From contig NZ_BMNK01000019.1 of the NCBI RefSeq assembly GCF_014646515.1, forward strand, positions 1 to 33,867: 33,867 nucleotides of DNA, in the 5' to 3' direction. Within the stretch, counting starts at the first letter, position 1, and each line of letters begins with the position of its first letter. The notes below the pieces were generated by a model that saw only the letters and a list, made by a program, of their open reading frames with translations, did no database searches and was not told the DNA's origin. This document shows, piece after piece, positions 24,313 through 31,443 of this stretch. Position numbers and translations under genes: made by a program. Origin of the DNA: Nonomuraea glycinis (GTDB lineage: Bacteria > Actinomycetota > Actinomycetes > Streptosporangiales > Streptosporangiaceae).

Positions 24313-26172
24313 CTAGGCCTCGGCCTCGGCCAGGTAGTCCCTGGCCTGCAGGTCGAACAGCTTGGCGTATCCGCCGCCGACGGCCATCAGGTCGTCGTGC
24401 GTTCCCCGCTCCACGATCTCGCCGCCGCGCAGGACCACGATCAGATCCGCCGCCCGGACCATGCCGAGCCGGTGCGACACGAGCAGGCTGGTACGTCCCG
24501 CGCGGTGCTCGACCAGCCGGGTGTGGATCTCGTGCTCGGCCTGGGCGTCCAGGCCCGCGCTCGGTTCGTCGAGGATGAGCAGGTCGCGTCGCTCCCTGAG
24601 GAGAGCGCGGGCCAGCGCCAGGCGCTGCCATTGGCCACCGGAGAGCACCACCCCGGCCTGCGGGTCGTCCTCGTCCTCCAGGCCGAAGAAGATCCGGCTC
24701 AGCAGCGTGTCGTAGCCGCGCGGCAGCGCCCGGACGATGTCGTGCACGCCCGCCAGGCGGGCCGCGGACTCGATCCTGGGCCGGTCGTGCAGGGCTTCGA
24801 TCTCTCCCATCGCGATGTTCTCGGCCGCGGTGAGGTCGTAGCACATGTAGTCCTGGAAGAGCACGCCCATCCTGCGGCGCAGTTCGCTCGGCGGCACGTC
24901 ACGGATGTCCACGCCGTCCCAGTAGATCGCGCCGCGCGACGGGTCGTAGAAGCGGCAGAGCAGTTTGATCAGCGTGCTCTTGCCGGCCCCGTTGAGCCCC
25001 ACCAGCGCGACCGAGGCGCCGTGCGGGATGGTGAGGTCGACCCCGCGCAGCACCCATGGGTGGCCGTCGTCGTAGCGGAACCACACGTCGCGGAGCTCGA
25101 TGCCGTGCCGCATCGTGGGCAGCACGGCGGCCTCGCGAGGCGGCGACGGCAGGTCGTCGGGCAGCGACGTCACCTCGGCGTGGTAGCCGAAGAGCAACAG
25201 CGCATGATGGGCTCCCGCCACGGTCTCCACCAGCCCGACCAGCGCGGCCTGCGCCCCCGCCACGGCGCCGGCGAACGCCGTCACGTCGCCGAGGCTGAGC
25301 CCTCCATTCAGGGCGGTGAGCACCGCCCACAGCAGCCCCGCACCGGCGACGGCCGTGGAGAGCAGGGCGAGCAGCGACTGGGTGATCGCCTCCTGCCGGT
25401 CCAGCCGCCGTTCACCGGCCTGCAACGTGGCGAGCTCGCCGAGCACCCGGCTCTTGAGGAAGCCGCCGAGTCCGAACAGCCGGACCTCTTTCGCCGCCCG
25501 GACATCGGTGATGAGCGACGAGTAGAGGATCTGGCGCCGCGCCGTGGCGGACAGTCCGGCCAGCATCCCCACCCGCCGCCTGACCATGACCATCCGCGCG
25601 ACCAGGGCGGGGATGGCGGCCGCCGTCACGAGGCCCGCCATGACCGGGCTCAGCAGCGTCAGACTGACCAGCAGGCTGACCAGGGTGATCACATTGCGTG
25701 CGGCGTCGAACAGGCCGGAGGACACCGGCGTCAGCGCACCGCCGGTCGCCTCCGCCGCCATGCGCAGCCGGTCGAGGAACACCGGGTTCTCGAAGCGGGA
25801 CAGGCCCTGGAAGCCGGTGACCGCGGCATAGAGCCCGTCCTGGAGCAGCCGGTCCAGTCGCCGATCCAGCTCCGTCCGCAGGTAGGCGGTGACGTACGGC
25901 ACGACTCCCGAGGCGAGGCCGAGCAGGGCGAGGGCCCCGGCCGCGGGCAGCGCCTGATCCGGATCACCGGCGGCGAGCCCGTCGACGAGGACCTTCGTCC
26001 CCCACACGAGGCCGGTCGGCAGCAGGCCGGCGACGACCGTGAGCGCGAGCTGACACACCACCAGGCCGGGTCCGGCCCGCCAGGACAGCAGCCCCACCGT
26101 GGCGGCGTGCCGCAGCGGTCTGCGTGGCAGGTCCTCGATCGGCGTGTGGCCGGCGGCTGACGCCGCGCTCAT
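24313..26172 (-). CDS. ABC exporter, fused membrane and ATPase domains
   Basis: The 619-aa half-transporter has six predicted membrane helices in residues ~25-320 (GLVVCQLALTVVAGLLPTGL; NVITLVSLLVSLTLLSPVMA; others). The nucleotide-binding domain follows (~365-600): Walker A GLNGAGKST, signature LSGGQWQRLALARAL, Walker B DLLILDEPSAGLD, switch His in LLVSHRLG. There is no N-terminal C39 peptidase domain, unlike typical bacteriocin exporters. Cleavage must therefore come from elsewhere, consistent with the S26 protease next door. The ATG overlaps the thioredoxin-like gene stop (ATGA). The likely cargo is the six-Cys peptides. The ATPase insert FFGLEDEDDPQAGVV before the signature resembles other lantibiotic/peptide exporters of actinomycetes. 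Confidence 0.9.
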   Translation of the reverse strand: MSAASAAGHTPIEDLPRRPLRHAATVGLLSWRAGPGLVVCQLALTVVAGLLPTGLVWGTKVLVDGLAAGDPDQALPAAGALALLGLASGVVPYVTAYLRTELDRRLDRLLQDGLYAAVTGFQGLSRFENPVFLDRLRMAAEATGGALTPVSSGLFDAARNVITLVSLLVSLTLLSPVMAGLVTAAAIPALVARMVMVRRRVGMLAGLSATARRQILYSSLITDVRAAKEVRLFGLGGFLKSRVLGELATLQAGERRLDRQEAITQSLLALLSTAVAGAGLLWAVLTALNGGLSLGDVTAFAGAVAGAQAALVGLVETVAGAHHALLLFGYHAEVTSLPDDLPSPPREAAVLPTMRHGIELRDVWFRYDDGHPWVLRGVDLTIPHGASVALVGLNGAGKSTLIKLLCRFYDPSRGAIYWDGVDIRDVPPSELRRRMGVLFQDYMCYDLTAAENIAMGEIEALHDRPRIESAARLAGVHDIVRALPRGYDTLLSRIFFGLEDEDDPQAGVVLSGGQWQRLALARALLRERRDLLILDEPSAGLDAQAEHEIHTRLVEHRAGRTSLLVSHRLGMVRAADLIVVLRGGEIVERGTHDDLMAVGGGYAKLFDLQARDYLAEAEA

Positions 26173-26678
26173 ACCGTCGCGGCCAGTTCGGCCAGGTGGT
26201 CCGCGTCCGTGTCGGCCTGGACGATCCTGCCCTCGGCGTCGACCCGCAGGAACATCGGGAACGTCTGGATGCCGAGGTCCGCCGCCACGGCGGCCGCCTC
26301 CTCCGCCACGACGACGGCGGACGCCTCGCCGACCACGTCGACCAGGTTCTGGAGCTGCCGGCCCGTCCCGGTGACGAACGCCAGGGACGTGCCGGGGCGG
26401 GCCTCGGCCGCGAACTTCGGGGCGTGCTCGTGACACGAACCGCAGTCGGCGTCGAAGAACCCCACGAGCCGCGGGCTGGGCACGGCACGCGTGGCGGTGG
26501 CGGGCAGCGTGCGTCCGACCAGGAACGAGGGATCGAAGGGCAGCGTCCTCGGCTCGCCGGCGAGGCGCTCCAGCTCGGTGGTGTGCTCGCGCAGGCGGCG
26601 CAGCACCGCGAAGGTGAGCAGCAGGTTCACCAGGCAGAGCACGCCGACCAGGACGACGGCGGCGATCATAAAGGGCAT
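26169..26678 (-). CDS. Membrane-anchored thioredoxin-like (MauD/TlpA-type) protein
   Basis: The 169-aa product has one N-terminal helix (MIAAVVLVGVLCLVNLLLTF) and a thioredoxin-fold domain outside the membrane. The active site is C79-G-S-C82 in FFDADCGSCHEHAPKFAAEA, and the cis-proline loop is IQTFPMFLRVD. This is the layout of MauD and TlpA, which act in disulfide formation or reduction on exported proteins. It follows the MauE-like gene by 19 nt and overlaps the ABC gene by 4 nt. In methylamine utilisation MauE and MauD serve together in maturing the disulfide-rich subunit. Here the obvious substrates are the six-cysteine peptides. Confidence 0.88.
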   Translation of the reverse strand: MPFMIAAVVLVGVLCLVNLLLTFAVLRRLREHTTELERLAGEPRTLPFDPSFLVGRTLPATATRAVPSPRLVGFFDADCGSCHEHAPKFAAEARPGTSLAFVTGTGRQLQNLVDVVGEASAVVVAEEAAAVAADLGIQTFPMFLRVDAEGRIVQADTDADHLAELAATV

Positions 26679-26697
26679 CGGACGATCTCACTTCCGG

Positions 26698-27237
26698 TCA
26701 TCGGGACGAGACGGTGAAAAGGGCCACAAGGTCGTCGAGTCGTACGACGATCAGGATCCCCACGGCGGCGACGACCGCCGCCAGGGCGAGACCGGCGGGG
26801 TGGGCGGGAGATCCGGTGCCGGCGGTGGCGAGTCCGGCCGCGAGCCCGGTGGCGGCGCCTGTGATCAGCAGCAGATTGCGCACCACGTGCACCCGGCCGA
26901 GCGGGGTGTCGGAGGCGCCGAAACACCGGCACGTCCCGCGCCGCCCCCGGCGCAGTGCGGCGAGGATGCCGGCGGTCATGACGGTGAGGGTCGCGCCCGC
27001 CGCGGCCAGACCCGCGATCACGGTGGGCGGGAACAGCAGCAGGAGCACCACCACCGCCTCGGCCCCCACCAGCGCGTACGCCGCCAGCGCGGACCAGGCT
27101 CCCGAGAGCAGCCCGAGCGCCCTGATCGAGGCGGCGAACGCCTCGAAGTCGGCACGCCCGCGGACCTTGCCCGCGAGCGCCAGCACGAAGACCCCGGCCA
27201 GCAGCACCCGGCAGGTCGTCATCAGATAGAGCATCAT
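26698..27237 (-). CDS. MauE/DoxX-like redox membrane protein
   Basis: The 179-aa protein has four hydrophobic helices (e.g. LLAGVFVLALAGKVRG, AYALVGAEAVVVLLLLF, VIAGLAAAGATLTVMTAGIL, LALAAVVAAVGILIVV). The MauE signature follows helix 3: C103-R-C105-F-G in GTCRCFGASDTPLGRVHVVR. MauE proteins are thought to pass electrons between the quinone pool and a thioredoxin-like partner, like DsbB/VKOR. ATG 27237 and ATG 27234 are both possible starts. It is the first gene after peptide B, separated by a GC hairpin, and the following thioredoxin-like gene is its expected partner. Confidence 0.85.
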   Translation of the reverse strand: MMLYLMTTCRVLLAGVFVLALAGKVRGRADFEAFAASIRALGLLSGAWSALAAYALVGAEAVVVLLLLFPPTVIAGLAAAGATLTVMTAGILAALRRGRRGTCRCFGASDTPLGRVHVVRNLLLITGAATGLAAGLATAGTGSPAHPAGLALAAVVAAVGILIVVRLDDLVALFTVSSR

Positions 27238-27270
27238 CTAGCCGGTTCGTTCCATTTCCTACCGGGTCCT

Positions 27271-27292
27271 GCGGCGGCACTCCGGCCGCCGC
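27271..27292 (-). terminator. GC-rich hairpin between peptide B and the maturation genes
   Basis: GCGGCGGC (27271-27278) pairs perfectly with GCCGCCGC (27285-27292) around a 6-nt loop. It starts 18 nt after the peptide B stop and has no T run. It could be a partial terminator or processing hairpin, making the peptide mRNA more abundant than the downstream mauE-to-protease genes, as is common in peptide operons. Confidence 0.5.
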
Positions 27293-27310
27293 CGAACCAC
27301 ACCGGAGCCG

Positions 27311-27505
27311 TCAGCAGGGCCTGATGAAGAACGTGTCGCACGGGCCGCACGAGGAAAGGCCGCCGACCACGTGGCAGACCTTCATGACGTCGGCGGGCGG
27401 CCGGCAGTAGCAGCGCTTGTAGAAGCTGGTGTCCGCCTTCGCCGTGGCCTTCGGCACCAGCCGGTCGAGTATCCGGTCACCGAACCCGCGCAGCAATGCG
27501 TTCAT
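27311..27505 (-). CDS. Six-cysteine precursor peptide B (RiPP/bacteriocin-like)
   Basis: This 64-aa paralogue of peptide A has the same leader (GDRILDRLVPKATAKADTSF, residues 9-28). Its cysteines are at 32, 34, 44, 53, 56 and 64, and CHVVGG is conserved. The loops differ completely: 35-43 is RPPADVMKV rather than KNLVRKRKL, and 57-63 is DTFFIRP rather than TYVDVWV. It therefore has the same scaffold with different surfaces. A-K-A at 22-24 is a likely protease site. ATG 27505 has GAGGTGG 6 nt upstream and overlaps the stop of the preceding SARP gene (ATGA), so translation is coupled. An internal promoter-like element 83 nt upstream is shared with peptide A. No lanthionine, YcaO or radical-SAM enzyme is nearby, so disulfides are the likely modification. 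Confidence 0.87.
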   Translation of the reverse strand: MNALLRGFGDRILDRLVPKATAKADTSFYKRCYCRPPADVMKVCHVVGGLSSCGPCDTFFIRPC

Positions 27506-29400
27506 CTGGAACCACCTCTCTCTGCAGGAGCGTGTTGGATCATGACGCTAGTGAGGGCGCCTACAGGGGCCGATACATCCGCGCTACACCGGGCGGCGAG
27601 CTCCGCGGCGAAGAGCCGCAGCAGATCGTGCATGCGGAAGCGGTCGGCGCCGATCGGCTCCAGCAGGCGCGCCTTCATCAACTCCTCCAGCGCCGCGTCG
27701 GCGACCTTCGCCTCGACGCCGAGCAGCTCGGCGGCGCGATCGATGCCGACCTCGGGCAGGTCGATCGCGCCCAGCAGCCGGAAGGCGCGCACGGCCACGT
27801 CCTTGACAGGGCTCACGCCCTCCTCCAGCGCCGCGACGCTCACCTCGAAGCCGGAGCGGACGCTCAAACCGGCCGTCTGGAGCTCGTCGAGCCTCCGTCC
27901 GCGGTCCCGCAGCCGTTCGCCGAAGCGGCCGAGCGACCAGTCGGGGCGGCCGGCGAGGCGGGCGCCGGCGATGCGCAGCGCCAGCGGCTGGTGACCGCAC
28001 AGCCGCGCGATGTCGGCCGCAGCCCCGGGCTCGGCGGTCACTCGGGTCTCGCCCGCCAGCATCGTCAGCATCCGCACCGAGTCCGGCGGGTCGAGCATGC
28101 CGACGGAGATCTGTACGGCATCCAGGGTCGACAGCATGGGCCGGCTCGTGACCAGCGCCGCGCATCCGTCGCCGGCCGGGATCAGGTGCGTCACCTGGGC
28201 AGCGTCCACGGCGTTGTCGAGGAACACCAGAACGCGCCGGTCGGCCAGCAGCGACTGGTAGACGGCCGCCGCCTCCGCCTCGGTGGCGGGTACGTCGTCG
28301 TGCGGCACCCCCAGCGCCCGGAGGAACCGGCCGAGCACCTCCGCCGGCGGCAGCGGCGGCCTACCTGGAGTGGAGCCCTGCAGGTCGGCGTGGAGCAGGC
28401 CGTCGGCGTAGTGACCGCCGGCCAGGTGCGCCGCCCGCAGGGCCAGAGCCGTCTTCCCGGCTCCGGCGGGACCGTGCAGCGCGAGCAGCCGTGAGCCGGC
28501 GCCTGCCTCGGCGTCGCGCCACAGCACGTCGAGCGCCTGGGAGAGCTCGACCGACCGGCCCGCGAACACCGCCGGCTCCCGCGGCAACTGGCGCGGCCGG
28601 GGGTGGCTGCTCCGCACTTGTACGGCCGCCGGTCCGCCCGGCGACTCCACGTCCGGTTCCCGGCGCAGGATCGCCTGGTGCAACCGGCGCAGCTCCGCAC
28701 CTGGCTCGACGTCGAGCTCGTCGGCCAGGACCTGGCGGGCCGCCCGGAACGCGCCCAGCGCGCCGGCCACGTCGCCGCACCGGTACAACGCGACCATGAG
28801 CCGGCCGCGCAGTCCCTCCCGCAGCGGGTATCGCACCGTCAACGCGCGCAACCGCTCGGCCGCCGCGGCATGCCTGCCGAGCGCGAACTGGACCTCCGCG
28901 AACTCCTCGACGGTGTTCAGGTAGTGGTCGGTCAGGTGGGCGACGACCTCGCGCAGGGCGGGACCGAGCGGCACGTCCTCGACCGCCATTCCCCGCCACA
29001 GCGCGAGCGCCTTGGCGTACTCGTCGTGCGCCGTCTCGAGATCGCCCCGCTCCTGCGACCGGCGACCGCGGGCGGACGACGTCTCGAACTGGGCGAGGTC
29101 CACCTCGGCGGGCTCGACCCTGAGCAGGTAACCACCGTCCGAGGTGACCAGCCGCTCGCCGTCCGGGTGGGCGGCGGAGGAGAGCAGGTGGCGCAGCCGC
29201 ATGAGGTAGGTGCGCAGGTTCGCCACCGCCGAGGGGGGCGGTCGCTGATCCCACACCTCGGCCACCAGCGAGGTGACCGGCACGGGGTGGTCGGCGTGCG
29301 CGAGCAGCATGGCGAGGAGAGTGCGCTGCTTGGGCGCCGCGATCCGCAGGGGGATGCCGGCGGGTTGGATCCGCATCGGGCCAAGGAGTTGAAACCGCAA
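27502..29400 (-). CDS. SARP-family regulator paired with peptide B
   Basis: The ~632-aa protein is a close paralogue of the SARP at 21847-23781. It has a DNA-binding domain (RFQLLGPMRIQPAGIPLRIA; VANLRTYLMRLRHLLSSAAH) and a BTAD ending VLADELDVEPGAELRRLHQA. The NB-ARC domain has an intact P-loop (HGPAGAGKTALALRAAH), VLVFLDNAVDAAQ and LVTSRPML; the tail is DRFRMHDLLRLFAAELAARC. TTG 29400 is chosen because translation there aligns with the GTG start of the paralogue; TTG 29403 is equally possible, with AGGCAGGA just upstream. Its last ~30 codons contain the conserved element for peptide B and extend to overlap its ATG. It is probably an activator of the peptide genes. Confidence 0.9.
   Translation of the reverse strand: MRFQLLGPMRIQPAGIPLRIAAPKQRTLLAMLLAHADHPVPVTSLVAEVWDQRPPPSAVANLRTYLMRLRHLLSSAAHPDGERLVTSDGGYLLRVEPAEVDLAQFETSSARGRRSQERGDLETAHDEYAKALALWRGMAVEDVPLGPALREVVAHLTDHYLNTVEEFAEVQFALGRHAAAAERLRALTVRYPLREGLRGRLMVALYRCGDVAGALGAFRAARQVLADELDVEPGAELRRLHQAILRREPDVESPGGPAAVQVRSSHPRPRQLPREPAVFAGRSVELSQALDVLWRDAEAGAGSRLLALHGPAGAGKTALALRAAHLAGGHYADGLLHADLQGSTPGRPPLPPAEVLGRFLRALGVPHDDVPATEAEAAAVYQSLLADRRVLVFLDNAVDAAQVTHLIPAGDGCAALVTSRPMLSTLDAVQISVGMLDPPDSVRMLTMLAGETRVTAEPGAAADIARLCGHQPLALRIAGARLAGRPDWSLGRFGERLRDRGRRLDELQTAGLSVRSGFEVSVAALEEGVSPVKDVAVRAFRLLGAIDLPEVGIDRAAELLGVEAKVADAALEELMKARLLEPIGADRFRMHDLLRLFAAELAARCSADVSAPVGALTSVMIQHAPAERGGSR
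27570..27588 (-). promoter_or_regulatory. Conserved element upstream of peptide B, inside the SARP 3' end
   Basis: On the minus strand TGTAGCGCGGATGTATCGG starts 83 nt before the peptide B start codon. It matches the peptide A element in 12 consecutive bases and then in RTA(T)CGG. It lies within codons for CSADVSAP of the upstream SARP, where the paralogous SARP has already ended. Its conservation is therefore not explained by protein homology and points to promoter or regulator-binding function. Confidence 0.7.
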
Positions 29401-29435
29401 CAATCCTGCCTTTCACACCGGCCGCTCACCCTGAC

Positions 29436-29452
29436 ACGACGTACGACGTCGT
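29436..29452. promoter_or_regulatory. Inverted repeat upstream of the peptide-B SARP
   Basis: ACGACGT-ACG-ACGTCGT is a perfect 7-bp inverted repeat with a 3-nt centre. It lies 36 nt before the TTG start at 29400, in the promoter region of the regulator. It could be an operator; no -10/-35 boxes are clear. Confidence 0.45.
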
Positions 29453-29474
29453 CCCGATCAGGGCCGGGCGTCGA

Positions 29475-29507
29475 TCGGTGGGTGGCTCCCTGCGAACCAC
29501 CCACCGA
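29475..29507 (-). terminator. Strong hairpin terminator after the SapA-like gene
   Basis: TCGGTGGGTGG (29475-29485) and CCACCCACCGA (29497-29507) form a perfect 11-bp stem with an 11-nt loop. It lies 28 nt past the stop of the minus-strand secreted-protein gene and ahead of the SARP operon. There is no T run, as is usual in actinomycetes. It probably insulates the peptide cluster. Confidence 0.7.
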
Positions 29508-29535
29508 CCGCACCGATCCTGCTGGTCATGGTCCT

Positions 29536-29976
29536 TCAGCCGCAGTGTCCCCACGAGCTCAGTGACTGGAAGGTCTGACCTCCCCGATCTGAGGCGATGC
29601 CGCCGAACTGCACGCACTTGCCGGCGGCCTTCACCCGCACGGGACCGGCATAGCTGGTGAAGTTGCCACTGTCGCGGTGGATGGTGCTGGATCCCGACAC
29701 CTGGATGCGGGCCTGGGTGTAGGTGGCGGTGCCGATGTCCGCCGTCTTCATGGTGACTACGCAGTTGTAGCCGTTGCCGCTGTTGTAGAGCAGGTAGACC
29801 GTCGCCCACAGCTTGCCGGTGCTGATCGGCAGCGAGTCGATGACCCCGTACCCGGAGCCGCACACGCTCTGCGGCGAGGCGGCGGCGGTGGTCGCCCCGG
29901 CGGGGACGGCCTGGAGGAGGAGCGCGGCGGCGGCCGCCGTCGCCAGAGCCCGAGCGGAGATGCGTCCTACGTCCAC
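29536..29976 (-). CDS. Secreted SapA-like (spore-associated protein-type) small protein
   Basis: The 146-aa product starts at GTG 29976 behind GAAAGG. A signal peptide (RALATAAAAALLLQAVPAGA, cleavage probably near AGA or AAA) precedes a ~110-residue mature domain. Its four Cys sit in SVCGSGYGVIDSLPIS, GNGYNCVVTMKT, GKCVQFGG and SSWGHCG. The patterns VYLLYNSGNGYNC and FTSYAGPVRVKAAGKC are those I associate with actinomycete spore-associated protein A and relatives, whose function is unclear. It probably forms two disulfides. It is transcribed alone, bounded by the 29475-29507 hairpin. Whether it is functionally tied to the adjacent peptide system is unknown. Confidence 0.75.
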   Translation of the reverse strand: MDVGRISARALATAAAAALLLQAVPAGATTAAASPQSVCGSGYGVIDSLPISTGKLWATVYLLYNSGNGYNCVVTMKTADIGTATYTQARIQVSGSSTIHRDSGNFTSYAGPVRVKAAGKCVQFGGIASDRGGQTFQSLSSWGHCG

Positions 29977-30243
29977 GTTGGCGCCTTTCGTTAGGGCGGC
30001 CGCAGCACGGCCGTCGCCGTAGACGATCATTCGGAGGGCCTCGGCCGGTCAACCCCTTCGCGGGCCAGGAATCGGACTTTCGACGCAATCCGGGATGCGG
30101 ACAGGTGGCGGAAACCGTACGGAAAGATCGCCTGACGGATCGGGCCCGCCGCTCGGCCGATCTGGGGCCCTGATCGGCCACCCTGACAGGGAGCGGCCGT
30201 GGGGTTGGTAACCGGCATCGGGACGGTACGCCACGAGCGGCGC

Positions 30244-31443
30244 TCACATGAAGTTGCGGGTGTGCAGGGCGGCCAGGTCGGCGGCCTCGTCAGCCGGGAA
30301 ACCGAGCCGGACCAGGCGGTTCCTGCGGCCGTCGAGCATCTCCGCCTGGAGCACCTGGACCGCCGCGTGCCCCCGGGCGATCGCGGCGGGACTCCACTCA
30401 CCGGCCGCCAGCACCGTCAGGGCGTCCAGCACGTCCGCGTTGATGCCGGCGGTGTCGGCCAGCGCGTCGTGCCGCCGTTCGATCGCCCCTCTGAGCGTGC
30501 CCCGGAAAGCGGGGTCGGCTCGGGCCTGCTCCTCCAGGTGGGCGATGCCGAACGCCACGTGCCGGGCCTCGTCCTGGTGGGCCAGGGTGACGATCCGCCG
30601 GGTGACCGGATCGGGCGCGTACCGGTCCAGGAAGGACAGCAGGTTGAGGAAGCTGCCCTCGCCGAGCACCGACAGCAGGAACGAGGCGAGGGAGAAGTCG
30701 GGCTCGGCCAGCAGCGACATCAGGGAGGCGCGTCCGCCGACGGAGGAGGTCCCGAGCTCATCGCCCTTCAGCGTCGCCCGGCGGGTGAACACCTCGACAT
30801 GCCGGGCCTCGTCCGCCGCCTGCACGGCCAGCAGTTGCGTCACCTCCCGGAAGTGCGGATGCACCCGGGCCAGCAGCCGCGCGGGGATGACCAGGGCGGC
30901 CTGTTCGTTCTCCACCAGGTAGGTCATCACCTGGACGACCGCCGCCTCGATCTCGGCGGGCAGCTCGAACGGGGTGTCCCAGGCGACCGCCGCCACCGGG
31001 TCCCACTGCCGGGCCACCGCCTGCAGGTAGAGCTTCGGCGCCAGCTCGGACCACACGGTCTCCTTGCGGTCGAAGTCGTAGGGGACCGCCGGGCCGCCCG
31101 ACTCCACCAGGGCGCCACGGGCCGCCAGCCCCCAGTGCGCGGGGGGCCGGGCGATCAGGCCGGCGGGGGAGGAGCCACCGGCCCGTTCCGCGCCGGCCCA
31201 CCGGTCCTGCCCGGCCCGGCCGCGGACGACCCACGCGCGCACCCGGCCGTCACGCTCGTCCCCCGGGAGGAGCTCGTGGCCTTCCCGGCGGCACCACGCG
31301 GCCAGGTGCACGACGAGCGCCTCGTCCGTCCCGGCGACCGCGAGCCGGCCGCCGACGGGCAGCAGCGCCAGCTCCCGGCGCAGCAGGAGGTGGGCGCCCC
31401 GATCGAACCCCACGTCCCCCAGGTCGAGAGCCGGGACCGTCAC
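30244..31443 (-). CDS. TusA-like / ferritin-like diiron fusion protein
   Basis: The 399-aa product has two parts. Residues ~5-60 (LDLGDVGFDRGAHLLLRREL; LAVAGTDEALVVHLAAWCRR) resemble a TusA/SirA sulfur-carrier fold. A Cys (AWC) is present, but not in the canonical CPxP position. Residues ~150-390 form a ferritin-like four-helix bundle. Its iron ligands are suggested by YLVENEQAAL, VQAADEARHVEVF, LGEGSFLNLL and LAHQDEARHVAFG, two ExxH pairs as in diiron oxygenases. A diiron monooxygenase acting with an attached sulfur-related or substrate-binding domain is the likely reading; the substrate is unknown. GTG 31443 overlaps the preceding stop by 4 nt, so it is last of a three-gene coupled operon. 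Confidence 0.75.
   Translation of the reverse strand: MTVPALDLGDVGFDRGAHLLLRRELALLPVGGRLAVAGTDEALVVHLAAWCRREGHELLPGDERDGRVRAWVVRGRAGQDRWAGAERAGGSSPAGLIARPPAHWGLAARGALVESGGPAVPYDFDRKETVWSELAPKLYLQAVARQWDPVAAVAWDTPFELPAEIEAAVVQVMTYLVENEQAALVIPARLLARVHPHFREVTQLLAVQAADEARHVEVFTRRATLKGDELGTSSVGGRASLMSLLAEPDFSLASFLLSVLGEGSFLNLLSFLDRYAPDPVTRRIVTLAHQDEARHVAFGIAHLEEQARADPAFRGTLRGAIERRHDALADTAGINADVLDALTVLAAGEWSPAAIARGHAAVQVLQAEMLDGRRNRLVRLGFPADEAADLAALHTRNFM

Noticed and set aside
23281..26160. 959-codon plus-strand open frame
   Set aside because: It lies antisense to the S26 protease, ABC exporter and SARP genes, which have clear domains. Its own product is a His/Gln/Arg/Gly-rich translation typical of shadow frames in GC-rich DNA.
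21547..27505. Lanthipeptide or thiopeptide interpretation of the Cys-rich peptides
   Set aside because: No LanM, LanB/C, YcaO, radical-SAM or decarboxylase gene is in the window, while a disulfide-type redox pair is present.
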